The position numbers were made by a program, and so were the translations under genes. Positions 45,055 through 53,959 of a stretch of DNA of 64,000 bases are shown here, one piece after another. Origin of the DNA: JACMLD01 sp044227095 (GTDB lineage: Bacteria > Bacteroidota > Bacteroidia > Chitinophagales > Chitinophagaceae); contig JBGAFV010000001.1 of assembly GCA_044227095.1 (NCBI GenBank), positions 4,774,001 through 4,838,000 of the forward strand, given 5' to 3'. The stretch's first letter is position 1; every line of letters begins with the position of its first letter. Under the pieces are notes generated by a model, which saw only the letters and a program-made list of their open reading frames with translations, was not told where the DNA came from and made no database searches.

Positions 45055-46233
45055 TTAAACTGATTTGCGAAACTTTACTGTTCCATGATTTTTTATTGCC
45101 AGTATGCTTAAATAGAAACCTGATAAAACAATTTGTGCCCCCAGCAATACAAGTGTAACAGATGGTATAACCCAACGCAATACTTTTACAGGGTTTATAT
45201 CACCAAAGCCGGCGTGTTTCCAGTATAAGAATGATTTTATATTGAGATAAATGCCTGCAAGAATTAATACACCTCCTGCAAGTATGCTTCTTTCAAGACT
45301 AAAGAATGAAATAAATTTCATAAATCTGCCTTGTTGTGGTAATAGTCCGTATGTTAGTGTGTACATCCGCGTAAACACATAAAAACTTAACAGCTGAAAG
45401 CCCATAAGAATGAAGCCCGATGTATACATCAATGTATGTACATCCAATCGTATTCCAAATAAATGCAACGGGCCTGCTACAAGAAAAGAAGAACCAATTA
45501 CACCAATCAAGAACAGTAAAATTCCCGGAACAAGAAAAAGCCATTGAGGGCTATATAAAAGAAGAAAACGGAGATGCCGCCAACCATCTCTCCATGTTCT
45601 GAGATGAGAACCACTCTTTCTTTTATCTGTGTAAAGCACAACAGGTGTTTCGGTTATCCGCATTTTAAGCAATGCAGCTTTTACAATCATCTCTGATGCA
45701 AACTCCATTCCCGTTGTTTTTAAACTTAACCTTTCAAATCCATCTTTTGTAACGCCCCTCATTCCGCAATGAAAATCTCCTATTGGTATTTTAAAAAAAA
45801 GGCGACCAGTAAAAGACAATACAGGGTTGCCAATATACCGGTGCAAAAAAGGCATAGCATCTTTTTGAATACCGCCTTTAAACCTGTTGCCTATAACAAG
45901 ATCAGAACCATTTCTTAATAATTCAAGAAAGGGCATGATTGCAGAAAAATCATAACTATCGTCTGCATCGCCCATTATTATATATTTCCCTCGTGCAGCT
46001 CTTATGCCTGCCATAATTACACTGCCATATCCTTTTTCGTTTTCGGTTATTACAATACAATTGTACTGAGTTGCTATTTCAACAGAGTTGTCTGTACTTC
46101 CATTATCTGCAAGTATAACTTCGCCAGAAATGTTATTTTCTTTTATAAACGAAGTTGCTTTCTGTAAACTGTATGGAAGCGAGTCCGCTTCATTTAAACA
46201 AGGAATTACAATTGACAGTTCTACATTTTGCAT
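45055..46233 (-). CDS. GT2 glycosyltransferase, polyprenyl-phosphate-sugar synthase type
   Basis: A 392-residue enzyme: a GT-A domain of DPM1/DPG synthase type (ELSIVIPCLNEADSLPYSL, ILADNGSTDNS, GDADDSYDF as the metal DxD region, GDFHCGMRG) followed by four hydrophobic helices in the last 150 residues. It probably moves a sugar from a nucleotide to undecaprenyl phosphate and feeds the GT39 enzyme. Its stop codon is followed at once by the GT39 TTG, which implies coupled translation. Confidence 0.88.
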   Translation of the reverse strand: MQNVELSIVIPCLNEADSLPYSLQKATSFIKENNISGEVILADNGSTDNSVEIATQYNCIVITENEKGYGSVIMAGIRAARGKYIIMGDADDSYDFSAIMPFLELLRNGSDLVIGNRFKGGIQKDAMPFLHRYIGNPVLSFTGRLFFKIPIGDFHCGMRGVTKDGFERLSLKTTGMEFASEMIVKAALLKMRITETPVVLYTDKRKSGSHLRTWRDGWRHLRFLLLYSPQWLFLVPGILLFLIGVIGSSFLVAGPLHLFGIRLDVHTLMYTSGFILMGFQLLSFYVFTRMYTLTYGLLPQQGRFMKFISFFSLERSILAGGVLILAGIYLNIKSFLYWKHAGFGDINPVKVLRWVIPSVTLVLLGAQIVLSGFYLSILAIKNHGTVKFRKSV

Positions 46234-46296
46234 ATCCGCAGCAATATCGGTATTCTTTGAAAAAACGCCTTACAAAAAATGAAGTTAATTTGAGGC

Positions 46297-47670
46297 CTAT
46301 TTTATTTGCATCAAAAAAAGTACCCTGCCTGTACCAGGAACTATTTCTTTTCGTACAACAGTAAACTTTTGTTGCATTGCAGCAAGAAAACCTTGCTCTG
46401 TATAATTATTGAAAATATCTTTTCTATTCTGTAAGAGCAACTGAACTTTATCATCTTCTTTTGGCACAAACTCAATTATTAAAGTTGGGGCTATTTGCGC
46501 AAACATATTGGCAATCTGTTCAAAACTTATGTTCTTTCCAATGGCAAGATGGTGAACAAGTGCCAGCGCCATAAGAATATCTGTTTTTGCCCTTTCTGTA
46601 AAAGATGCCCTTTCTGCATTTGCCCATCCTATTGCCGCTGAAGGATTGGTTACATCTATACATAATGGCAATATAGTTGTTTGCTTTTTTGTTTTTATAA
46701 CATTATAAAGCTGATCTATGCAAGCAGTATCTCCGTCTGCTGCAATTACAGCTTTACCCGCTGCTGCGGCAGCTTCTGCAAACATGCCGGTATTAGTGCC
46801 GAGATCTAATACAGTATTGCCGGGCAAATCCTTTAACCATGTTTCTATTATTGCCAGTTTTGCTTTTGCATATTCCTGGCTAAGAATGGTCTCATTGTAA
46901 TAATTATTCCACTTGGTAATTGTTGAGGATAAAGACAAGGATTGTACAAAAGATTGAAGATTGGAAATGATGTTTACCAATTTCTGTTTTGTAAACGCAG
47001 GTTCTTTACCGGCGCTTTTACCAGGTTGAGTATTTAAAAAACCCGGCAGTTTTATATGCAGAAAAATATTAGCATTGAACAATGTTTTTGCAGGAAGTAA
47101 TTTTGAAATAATCTTTAATGGAATGCCATCGGGATAAAGCTGAGACATTTTTAACAGCTCGGGCGAATTGTATTTAGCAAGCAACAATGGGCCAATAAAA
47201 CATTCTATAAACTGCCGGTAAGCAATCCACGGTTTTGATTCGTCGTATTTTTCAAACGATAAAGTATCTATAAACACTGGTTTGCCATTAGAGAATTGCA
47301 CATTGAAAGGTGTAGCATCTTTTAGTATCATGCCATACTTTATTGACGTTTGAAGAACATCAAGTGTTAATAAAGCAGCATCTTTCCATTGTAAGAAACA
47401 CCATTCATAAGGATAACTAATAAATTGCAATTGCTCCGGAAGCAATGTTTTATACCAGGCTTCAGAGCCTGTAAAATTTGAATTCAGTTCTGTATGGGAT
47501 AATATTTTTTTGGAACCTGCAAGCAAACTATACAAACCGCTTTTTGTAAACAGTTCATAGTCTTCTGCATAATACTTGTTTACCTGGCGGTAAAATTTTC
47601 CTTCATGCTTAAAAATAAATCCAGAAGGATCCCTGTAAGATGCCGGATGATGCTGTACTGTATCACTCAT
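46297..47670 (-). CDS. Class I SAM-dependent methyltransferase, large form
   Basis: A 457-residue protein. The C-terminal half is a Rossmann methyltransferase with the SAM loop VLDLGTNTGMFAEAAA and an acidic strand-2 end (IAADGDTAC). The N-terminal half (KDATPFNVQFSNGKPVFIDT, WIAYRQFIECFIGPLLLA) is kinase-like in pattern, as in NoeA-like methyltransferases of nodulation and surface-glycan loci. Start 47670 (MSDTVQHH) overlaps the small upstream gene by 8 bases (ATGAGTGA), which implies translational coupling; the frame is open further to 47715. Confidence 0.82.
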   Translation of the reverse strand: MSDTVQHHPASYRDPSGFIFKHEGKFYRQVNKYYAEDYELFTKSGLYSLLAGSKKILSHTELNSNFTGSEAWYKTLLPEQLQFISYPYEWCFLQWKDAALLTLDVLQTSIKYGMILKDATPFNVQFSNGKPVFIDTLSFEKYDESKPWIAYRQFIECFIGPLLLAKYNSPELLKMSQLYPDGIPLKIISKLLPAKTLFNANIFLHIKLPGFLNTQPGKSAGKEPAFTKQKLVNIISNLQSFVQSLSLSSTITKWNNYYNETILSQEYAKAKLAIIETWLKDLPGNTVLDLGTNTGMFAEAAAAAGKAVIAADGDTACIDQLYNVIKTKKQTTILPLCIDVTNPSAAIGWANAERASFTERAKTDILMALALVHHLAIGKNISFEQIANMFAQIAPTLIIEFVPKEDDKVQLLLQNRKDIFNNYTEQGFLAAMQQKFTVVRKEIVPGTGRVLFLMQIK

Positions 47671-47839
47671 TCCCTTCCGGGTTGCCGGGCTGTTCTTGTT
47701 TTTTCCTTCCCCCAAAAAACATTTTTATCCGCAGCCAGATGGTTTTAAAATAAAAAGCAACCCCTAATACAGCAGCAATAATAACCTGTACAAGATAACT
47801 GCCGCTTCCAGGATCTATATAAAGCAGGTGATGTAGCAT
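47663..47839 (-). CDS. 58-residue membrane protein of glycan loci
   Basis: A small protein opening MLHHLLYIDPGSGSYLV. A single transmembrane helix (about residues 16-33: VQVIIAAVLGVAFYF) leads into a basic stretch KTIWLRIKMFFGGRKK and a polar tail. Similar YIDPGSGS-plus-helix peptides occur beside surface-polysaccharide genes, with no known function. The ATG overlaps the M42 stop (TGATG), and its stop overlaps the methyltransferase start (ATGAGTGA). These overlaps support it as a real gene. Confidence 0.75.
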   Translation of the reverse strand: MLHHLLYIDPGSGSYLVQVIIAAVLGVAFYFKTIWLRIKMFFGGRKKQEQPGNPEGNE

Positions 47840-48945
47840 CAGAGGTAACTAAGGTTTGTTTTCGGTGTTAAAGTTAGCAAAGTTTCATACATCAACTGAA
47901 TTGTGGTTTCAATATCAGACTTATGCAGCATCTCTACTGTTGTATGCATATAACGCAGCGGTATTGAAATTAAAACAGACGGGCAACCATCATTAGCATA
48001 AGCAAATGAATCTGTGTCTGTACCTGTACTCCTGCTTAATGCCCTTAACTGAAAAGGTATTTTTGATTTAACCGCTACATCCTGTACTATATCCAGCAAT
48101 TTGTTGTGTACAGCTGGTGCATATGCAAGTGACGGGCCTTTGCCACATGCAATTTCGCCTTCAATAATTTTATTTATCATTGGCGTAGTAGTATCGTGTG
48201 TAACATCTGTAATGATAGCGATGTTTGGTTTAATACGCCGTGCTATCATTTCTGCACCACGCAGGCCAACTTCTTCCTGCACCGCATTTACGATGTATAA
48301 GCCATAAGGAAGCTTCTTTTTATTTTCTTTCAGCAGCCTTGCAACTTCTGCAATCATAAAACCACCAACGCGGTTGTCAAATGCCCTTCCTGCAAAATAA
48401 TCATGCGCAAGTTCTGCAAAACCATCCTGGTAAGTGACCACAGCGCCAATATGTATACCCAGTGCTTCTATTTCTTTTTTATTCCTTGCACCTGTATCAA
48501 GAAAAAGATTATCAACCTTGGGTACTTGTTCTTTATCAGAACTTCCCAAACGTGTATGAATAGCCGGCCAGCCAAACACTGCAGGTACCGGCCCTTTCTT
48601 TCCATGAATAAATACACGTTGTGCCGGCGCCACCTGGTGATCTACCCCGCCATTTCTTTTCAGGTAAAGCAACCCATCATTGGTAATATAATTTACAAAC
48701 CAGCTTATTTCATCTGCATGCGCTTCTATCACTACTTTAAAAGGCGCAGTTGGATTGATAACACCTACTGCTGTTCCATAAGGATCTGTAAAATGACTGT
48801 CAACAAAAGGTTTCAGGTAATCGAGCCACAATTTTTGTCCGCTGCTTTCAAATCCTACAGGTGATGCATTGTTGATATAAGTTTTCAGAAAAGCCAGGGA
48901 TGAACTTGTTAATACTGATTTATTCTTCTTTATTGCTTTAGCCAT
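47839..48945 (-). CDS. M42-family metallopeptidase
   Basis: A 368-residue di-metal aminopeptidase of the M42 (glutamyl aminopeptidase/TET) family. Metal ligands lie in IEAHADEISWFV, FAGRAFDNRVGG, VQEEVGLRGAE, IITDVTHDT and the late HTTVEMLHKSD. These enzymes form dodecamers that trim peptides in the cytoplasm. It is an odd neighbour for glycan genes, but its stop overlaps the next start, so it is cotranscribed with them. Confidence 0.92.
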   Translation of the reverse strand: MAKAIKKNKSVLTSSSLAFLKTYINNASPVGFESSGQKLWLDYLKPFVDSHFTDPYGTAVGVINPTAPFKVVIEAHADEISWFVNYITNDGLLYLKRNGGVDHQVAPAQRVFIHGKKGPVPAVFGWPAIHTRLGSSDKEQVPKVDNLFLDTGARNKKEIEALGIHIGAVVTYQDGFAELAHDYFAGRAFDNRVGGFMIAEVARLLKENKKKLPYGLYIVNAVQEEVGLRGAEMIARRIKPNIAIITDVTHDTTTPMINKIIEGEIACGKGPSLAYAPAVHNKLLDIVQDVAVKSKIPFQLRALSRSTGTDTDSFAYANDGCPSVLISIPLRYMHTTVEMLHKSDIETTIQLMYETLLTLTPKTNLSYL

Positions 48946-49037
48946 AATAATACAACTATGTTGGTTTTTAAAATCGATCCTGTTTTTGTTGTTTGCCCGG
49001 CAAGCCCGTTGCTGGTAATAAATAGCGCCAAAAATAC

Positions 49038-49883
49038 TTAAATATGAATGATGATCATCAAAAGCCCGGAGAGCATCATTAAACCATCCAGCACAAAATA
49101 ATACAGGTAATCAGAAAAATGTGTTTTTGCATATTGATATATTGCCACCACAATGCCGCCAGGCAGCAATAATAAAAGCGTTTCCAGCAAACCTACGCCA
49201 ATATTACTGGTATAAAGAAGTGTTGTAAACACCGTAAACATCAATATTGATAAAGCAAAAAGGTTATTAATGCCACGTTCATTAAAATAGGTTATCATGC
49301 TGCGTATTCCATCGGACTTATCATCCTCCCTGTCGCGGTAATCAAATAAAATGCAAATGGCATAAATCAGGAAAAAACGGCTGCACGACAACCAAATAAA
49401 ACCAGGTTGCCACGGACTATCAGAAATTAATAATGGCAATACCGTGGTTACGTACATCCATACAAAAGCAAGAAAAATAGTTTTGCCAATTGCTATTCGG
49501 CGCAGGCCAATAAAAATTTTTTGAGGAATTTTTGGGGCTGAATATAAAAAAGTGACAAATGCGCCGAAGGCAATCCAGAACCAGTGCTGGCGTAAATAAA
49601 AAAAAGAAAAACCAGCGCCTATTAAGCCAATAAAGTACAATACCAGGTGCAGCCATTTATTTTTTACAGCCCAGTTTAAACGTTCTGATGCTGTGGCCGA
49701 ATGGGTTGTTAGCCACCAATGAAAATTGTAGCTGCATACGGTAGAAAAAAATACAAACACATAAAAAACCTGTGGAATTTCGATTGCAGGAAAAATATAT
49801 TGCAACTGGTAAACCATTACAACAGCGCAAAGGGCTATGTAAAAACTGCTGAATACAAAAAAATTGAAAATGCTTTTCAGCAT
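49038..49883 (-). CDS. UbiA-like membrane protein with a degenerate first motif
   Basis: A 281-residue polytopic protein with about eight helices and the outline of UbiA prenyltransferases. The second aspartate-rich motif is clear (LFDYRDREDDKSDGIRS). The first, normally NDxxDxxxD, reads YNFHWWLTTHSA and has no aspartate. It may use another acceptor or have lost activity. Such divergent UbiA-like proteins are met in Bacteroidota. It begins the leftward group 93 bases before the M42 gene. Confidence 0.7.
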   Translation of the reverse strand: MLKSIFNFFVFSSFYIALCAVVMVYQLQYIFPAIEIPQVFYVFVFFSTVCSYNFHWWLTTHSATASERLNWAVKNKWLHLVLYFIGLIGAGFSFFYLRQHWFWIAFGAFVTFLYSAPKIPQKIFIGLRRIAIGKTIFLAFVWMYVTTVLPLLISDSPWQPGFIWLSCSRFFLIYAICILFDYRDREDDKSDGIRSMITYFNERGINNLFALSILMFTVFTTLLYTSNIGVGLLETLLLLLPGGIVVAIYQYAKTHFSDYLYYFVLDGLMMLSGLLMIIIHI

Positions 49884-49906
49884 GTGATTACCCTGGAGTA
49901 AATAAA

Positions 49907-50374
49907 TTAATCTTCCCTTAAAATAATAACCTGGCCGGTAGATACCGTATCGCTTACATTACCTGCTTTGTCGTGTATCCAAATCAGTATGTTAAGCGTA
50001 TCCGGTTGTTTGGTTAATGGATTTGATCCGGGCTGATCCGGAGCTTTTATGGCCGATTTTAAATGGTTCTCATACTGAAGAGCAAGCCCAATTTCTCCTT
50101 TATCATAACCTGGAAAATCGGGTATTTTAAATCTCAGCGAATCGCGGAGGGTTGCAGTTGGCTGTTTATTCAGCCTAATCTTTTTCATGAACAAAGTATC
50201 GCTGATATCGCCTTCTTTATCAGTATAAGAAAGGGTGATATTCATATTGCTGCCAACCGGCACCACTTTAGGGTCTATAGATTTTATTGAAATTTGTGGT
50301 TTGGTTTGAAACTTATCTTTGTTACAGGCTAAGAGTACAAACAGCACAAAACCAATTATTGGTAGTTTTTTCAT
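49907..50374 (-). CDS. Small lipoprotein, function unknown
   Basis: A 155-residue lipoprotein (lipobox VLLAC, Cys17). The mature part is a likely beta-sandwich (SIKSIDPKVVPVGSNMNITLSY, LNILIWIHDKAGNVSDTV), like the small Ig-type lipoproteins of Chitinophagaceae. A TAAATTTG box (50390-50397, minus strand) sits just upstream. It is divergent from the LuxE-like gene. Confidence 0.65.
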   Translation of the reverse strand: MKKLPIIGFVLFVLLACNKDKFQTKPQISIKSIDPKVVPVGSNMNITLSYTDKEGDISDTLFMKKIRLNKQPTATLRDSLRFKIPDFPGYDKGEIGLALQYENHLKSAIKAPDQPGSNPLTKQPDTLNILIWIHDKAGNVSDTVSTGQVIILRED

Positions 50375-50402
50375 ATTCTAATGTTATCAACAAATTTAGA
50401 CG

Positions 50403-51404
50403 ATGCCTATTGAATTACCTAACATATCGGGTGAATGGAATGATAAAATTTTAAGCCTGCAAGCGCCTCAGTTTGAGGAAATGGCGATGCAGGCCTATGT
50501 TTACCAATACACCAACAATAACATATACGCACAATATGCCAATGCAGTTGGCAGGCCGCCGCAAAAAGTGGCTTCAGTAAAAGATATCCCCTTTTTGCCC
50601 ATTCGTTTTTTTAAAACGCATAAAGTAGTTACCGGCAATTTTCCGGCAGAAGCTATTTTTGAAAGCAGCGGAACTACGCAAACTATCAACAGTCGGCATT
50701 ATGTAAAAAGCCTGGCTGTTTACAGGAATAGCTTTTTAAAAGCATTTCAACAGTTTTACGGACCAGTAACAGATTGGTGTATTATTGCCCTTCTTCCCTC
50801 CTATCTTGAAAGAAATAATTCATCGCTGGTTGTAATGGCTGATGAACTGATAAAACAAAGTGGCCACCCCAACAGCGGCTTTTATTTGTATGATCACGAA
50901 AAACTTTCCGGCACTTTACAGATGCTTGAACAGCAAAAGCAAAAAACACTTTTAATTGGTGTAACATTTGCCCTGCTGGATTTTGCAGAAAAATCTTCTT
51001 TTAACCTCTGTCATACCATTATAATGGAAACCGGCGGAATGAAGGGCCGCAGGGAAGAATGGACAAGACAACAGGTGCACGATTATTTAATGGAGCGATT
51101 AGGCGTTACTGCTATTCATTCAGAATATGGAATGACGGAATTATTGTCGCAGGCTTATTCTCCTGGCAAAGGTATTTTTTATTGTCCGCCATGGATGAGG
51201 ATTGTATTACGATCTGATGACGATCCTTTTGAAGTTTCATCAACTGGCAAGGGAATTATCAACGTAATTGATCTTGCAAATATTTATTCTTGCTCATTTA
51301 TTGCTACAGATGATGCGGGTAAAATTGAAAATAACGGAGGCTTTGAAGTAATTGGGCGGACAGATAATTCAGATCTGCGTGGCTGTAGCCTCATGGCTTT
51401 ATAG
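50403..51404 (+). CDS. LuxE-like acyl-protein synthetase/acyltransferase
   Basis: A 333-residue adenylate-forming protein of the LuxE family (acyl-protein synthetase). It shows IPFLPIRFFKTHKV, the phosphate loop ESSGTTQTINSRHYV, IIMETGGMKGRREEW and SEYGMTELLSQAYS, with the end RGCSLM. LuxE activates fatty acids for the luciferase pathway, but LuxC and LuxD partners are absent here, so it probably loads an acyl group on another carrier. Solitary members are common in Bacteroidota. Confidence 0.82.
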   Translation: MPIELPNISGEWNDKILSLQAPQFEEMAMQAYVYQYTNNNIYAQYANAVGRPPQKVASVKDIPFLPIRFFKTHKVVTGNFPAEAIFESSGTTQTINSRHYVKSLAVYRNSFLKAFQQFYGPVTDWCIIALLPSYLERNNSSLVVMADELIKQSGHPNSGFYLYDHEKLSGTLQMLEQQKQKTLLIGVTFALLDFAEKSSFNLCHTIIMETGGMKGRREEWTRQQVHDYLMERLGVTAIHSEYGMTELLSQAYSPGKGIFYCPPWMRIVLRSDDDPFEVSSTGKGIINVIDLANIYSCSFIATDDAGKIENNGGFEVIGRTDNSDLRGCSLMAL

Positions 51405-51416
51405 GAAATTTTATTT

Positions 51417-52178
51417 TTAGTTAACCGGAGATAGTACAGCACCAATAATATGCAAATCGGATCGCCGCTGAAGAAATGCAATGATTTTAATATCAGCTGG
51501 TTTTACGCCAGCAGGAATGCTGATGGTTGTAGCGCCTGTCTTACTATCCGTTGTTTTAAAATTGCGTACCACGTTTATGTGATGCAATAAAAGTCCTTTG
51601 TTTTCACCTCTTTTTACGTCAGTTTCTGCTTCTGTTTGAACTAATGCAATACAAAGCGCCAGGTTATTATCCTCAATAGTTTTATATGAAACTGAAACTT
51701 CATTTGCATTTACAGATTTGGCAGATAATTCAATAACCGCCGAATTGTTACTATTTAGCTTTTTTTCAACATTGCTATATAATTTATCTTTATCAGAACC
51801 GGTAAATTGAATTTCCCCGTTTACTACTGCCTGTGGGGTGTAAATACTGCCCAGGTTAAATTCACTGGCATATTGCTCCTGTCGCTTTCCATATGCTGCG
51901 TCGCTAAATGCATCTTTCCATCCAAGGTAGTTCCAGTAATCAACATGAAAACAGAGAACAAATACATTTTGCGGATAATCTTTTGCCAGTTTTGCCACAG
52001 CTTCATCAGCTGGCGGGCAGCTTGAACAACCTTCGGAAGTAAAAAGCTCCACCACTGCAAATCCTTTTAATGAATTAAGATGCTTTACAACTTTTTTTTG
52101 CCGTACGCTAAACCCAAATGAAACAATTAAAATTGCAAAAAAAGAAAAGAGTGGGAATACAATCAATTGCTTTTTCAT
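51417..52178 (-). CDS. DUF1223 thioredoxin-like secreted protein
   Basis: A 253-residue protein with an N-terminal membrane or signal helix, then a thioredoxin-like fold: VVELFTSEGCSSCPPADEA has the CxxC pair Cys51/Cys54, and HVDYWNYLGWKDAFS is diagnostic of DUF1223. The family function is unknown; a redox role in the periplasm is inferred. It is the third gene of a compact run (7-base gaps) with a DM13 lipoprotein and a barrel protein. Confidence 0.88.
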   Translation of the reverse strand: MKKQLIVFPLFSFFAILIVSFGFSVRQKKVVKHLNSLKGFAVVELFTSEGCSSCPPADEAVAKLAKDYPQNVFVLCFHVDYWNYLGWKDAFSDAAYGKRQEQYASEFNLGSIYTPQAVVNGEIQFTGSDKDKLYSNVEKKLNSNNSAVIELSAKSVNANEVSVSYKTIEDNNLALCIALVQTEAETDVKRGENKGLLLHHINVVRNFKTTDSKTGATTISIPAGVKPADIKIIAFLQRRSDLHIIGAVLSPVN

Positions 52179-52185
52179 AAACTAT

Positions 52186-52611
52186 TTATTTTAATGCCGC
52201 ACTTCCAAATAAATGATTGTATTGCTGACAATGAACCAGCGCATATTTATACAGTGTAAAATCTGGCGTGCCTGCAATATCATACAATTGATTGCCTGCA
52301 GTAGATTTCAGTTTTCCCAAATCAATAAAGCTAATAGGTTGTATTTCCTGAGAAAGATATACGTGCAGGTCGGGCCCGTTTGATATGTTTACATTCTCCA
52401 ACGCCAATGTATACTTTCCGTTCTTAAAATACAGCTTAGCATCACCCATCACCTTTCCATAAGGGCCGTTGGCAAACATGCCCATTATTTTAGCGGCTGT
52501 ATCCGTTACTATTGTTTCATTAAGTGCTTCTGTAGGTGTAGCATTATTTTTTTGGCAGCTTGTAGCAACAATACATAAAAAAGCGAAGCAAAGAATTTGA
52601 CTTTTCATCAT
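52186..52611 (-). CDS. DM13-domain lipoprotein
   Basis: A 141-residue lipoprotein (lipobox VATSC, Cys19). Residues 40-141 look like a DM13 domain: KVMGDAKLYFKNGKYTLAL with SNGPDLHVYLS and a later YDIAG and CQQYNHLFGSA. DM13 domains are proposed to act in electron transfer or redox reactions through a conserved cysteine, seen here near residue 131. It is part of a three-gene run with the DUF1223 and barrel genes. Confidence 0.8.
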   Translation of the reverse strand: MMKSQILCFAFLCIVATSCQKNNATPTEALNETIVTDTAAKIMGMFANGPYGKVMGDAKLYFKNGKYTLALENVNISNGPDLHVYLSQEIQPISFIDLGKLKSTAGNQLYDIAGTPDFTLYKYALVHCQQYNHLFGSAALK

Positions 52612-52617
52612 TCAATT

Positions 52618-53346
52618 TTAAAAGTGATAAGAAACACCCAATCCCAATGAGTTTACTTTATTTCTGAAACGATCTACCATTGTGCCGTCAGGTGCTGTTT
52701 GATAGATTGTGGTGGTTTTGTATTCTGCAAAATAGAAACCATATACAGCCTTAATTCCCCAGTTTTTATTCAGTTTATATTTTAGAAAAAACTCAGAGTT
52801 CAGATTGCCGAAATCATTATCGCCAGTAAGTAATAAATTAAAAGATGCAGGTTTTGCAACGGGTTCTGTTTTAGTAACACCATTACTGGTTAAAATAGCA
52901 CTGCTTGTGCGGCCAAAAGAAAAACCTATAAGATCAATATTAAAACCTAGAGACCATTTTATATTGAAGTTGTAACCAAAATTTGCTGATAAATTTACTG
53001 AATTTACAAACGGACGTTGTACACTAAGTGTATCCCAATTTTCTGTTTTCTGTCCTGCAAATACAATTATAAACGGAATGGTTGTAGATCTTGAAAGCCG
53101 TCCAGGCGCAGTAGTAAAATCTCTTTTAGTGCCCAAATACCCGGTATACCTAATGCCGGCACCCGCTTCCCATTTTTTCTTTTTACCAAGCTGCCAGTTG
53201 TGTATGTAAGAAGCTGTTATTGTTCCCTGAGATTGACCAATTGTACCCGAAATATCTGCAAAGCGGTTTGTATGTGGCACTAATTGCTGTGCAGATGATG
53301 ATAAAACAATACAAGTAGCAAAGGCACAGAGAATACATTTTTTCAT
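52618..53346 (-). CDS. Outer-membrane beta-barrel protein
   Basis: A 242-residue exported protein with a signal peptide ending near SSAQQ. Regular amphipathic strands (TITASYIHNWQLG, WEAGAGIRYTGYLG, VNLSANFGYNFNIKW, SLGFNIDLIGFSFG) end in VNSLGLGVSYHF with a C-terminal phenylalanine, as in barrel proteins. The specific role is unknown. It leads the run with the DM13 and DUF1223 genes and lies downstream of an Rrf2 gene. Confidence 0.72.
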   Translation of the reverse strand: MKKCILCAFATCIVLSSSAQQLVPHTNRFADISGTIGQSQGTITASYIHNWQLGKKKKWEAGAGIRYTGYLGTKRDFTTAPGRLSRSTTIPFIIVFAGQKTENWDTLSVQRPFVNSVNLSANFGYNFNIKWSLGFNIDLIGFSFGRTSSAILTSNGVTKTEPVAKPASFNLLLTGDNDFGNLNSEFFLKYKLNKNWGIKAVYGFYFAEYKTTTIYQTAPDGTMVDRFRNKVNSLGLGVSYHF

Positions 53347-53518
53347 TTTCAGGTTTATTTTACTTTATAAAAATAAACACTGACAATTTGCTGCGGTGTC
53401 TTATAAACGACACATAAAATATATAAGCTAAAATTGGGAGTAGAAAATAAACATCGTTACCAAAAAGAAATTTTCACGTATAAAAAAACAGTAACGCTAA
53501 CTACTTGTGAAACACTAT

Positions 53519-53929
53519 TTATTTTTTTGCTATATCCGCAACAGTTCTCTTCTCTAACACTTTTAAAGTTGCGTCTCTTACATTCGCCATCATGTCGTGC
53601 AGGCCGCAACTTTTTTCATCGCAGTTTTTACAACGTTCATAAAAATTGAGGCTTACACAGGGCAGTAAAGCTATTGGCCCATCCAGTAACCGGAATACTT
53701 TAGCAACGGGAACTTGTGATGGCGGCACAGCAAAATAATAACCGCCGCCTTTTCCTTTTTTGCTTTCCAGCACACCTGCTTTTTTTAATTCAAGCAAAAT
53801 ATTCTCCAGGAATTTTAAAGGTATTTTTTTCTTTTTGGCAATTTCAGCAATCAACACGGGTCCCTGATCCGCATTCTGCGCCAGGTACATCAGTGCTTTA
53901 AAAGCGTATTGACTTTTTTTGGAAAGCAT
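53519..53929 (-). CDS. Rrf2-family regulator with four cysteines
   Basis: A 136-residue winged-helix regulator: LSKKSQYAFKALMYLA at the start, recognition region IPLKFLENILLELKKAGVLESKKGKGGGY broken by family variation. The cysteines at 91, 100, 103 and 108 suggest an iron-sulfur or redox site, as in IscR, NsrR and RsrR. The gene precedes a barrel/DM13/DUF1223 run on the same strand. A redox-sensing link to that run is plausible but inferred. Confidence 0.9.
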   Translation of the reverse strand: MLSKKSQYAFKALMYLAQNADQGPVLIAEIAKKKKIPLKFLENILLELKKAGVLESKKGKGGGYYFAVPPSQVPVAKVFRLLDGPIALLPCVSLNFYERCKNCDEKSCGLHDMMANVRDATLKVLEKRTVADIAKK

Positions 53930-53959
53930 TTGTTTATTTTTTTCTTCAGCAATATAAAA

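Noticed and set aside
53434..53649. 71-codon plus-strand frame over the Rrf2 3' end
   Set aside because: Overlaps the cysteine-coding end of the Rrf2 gene and has no recognisable motif.
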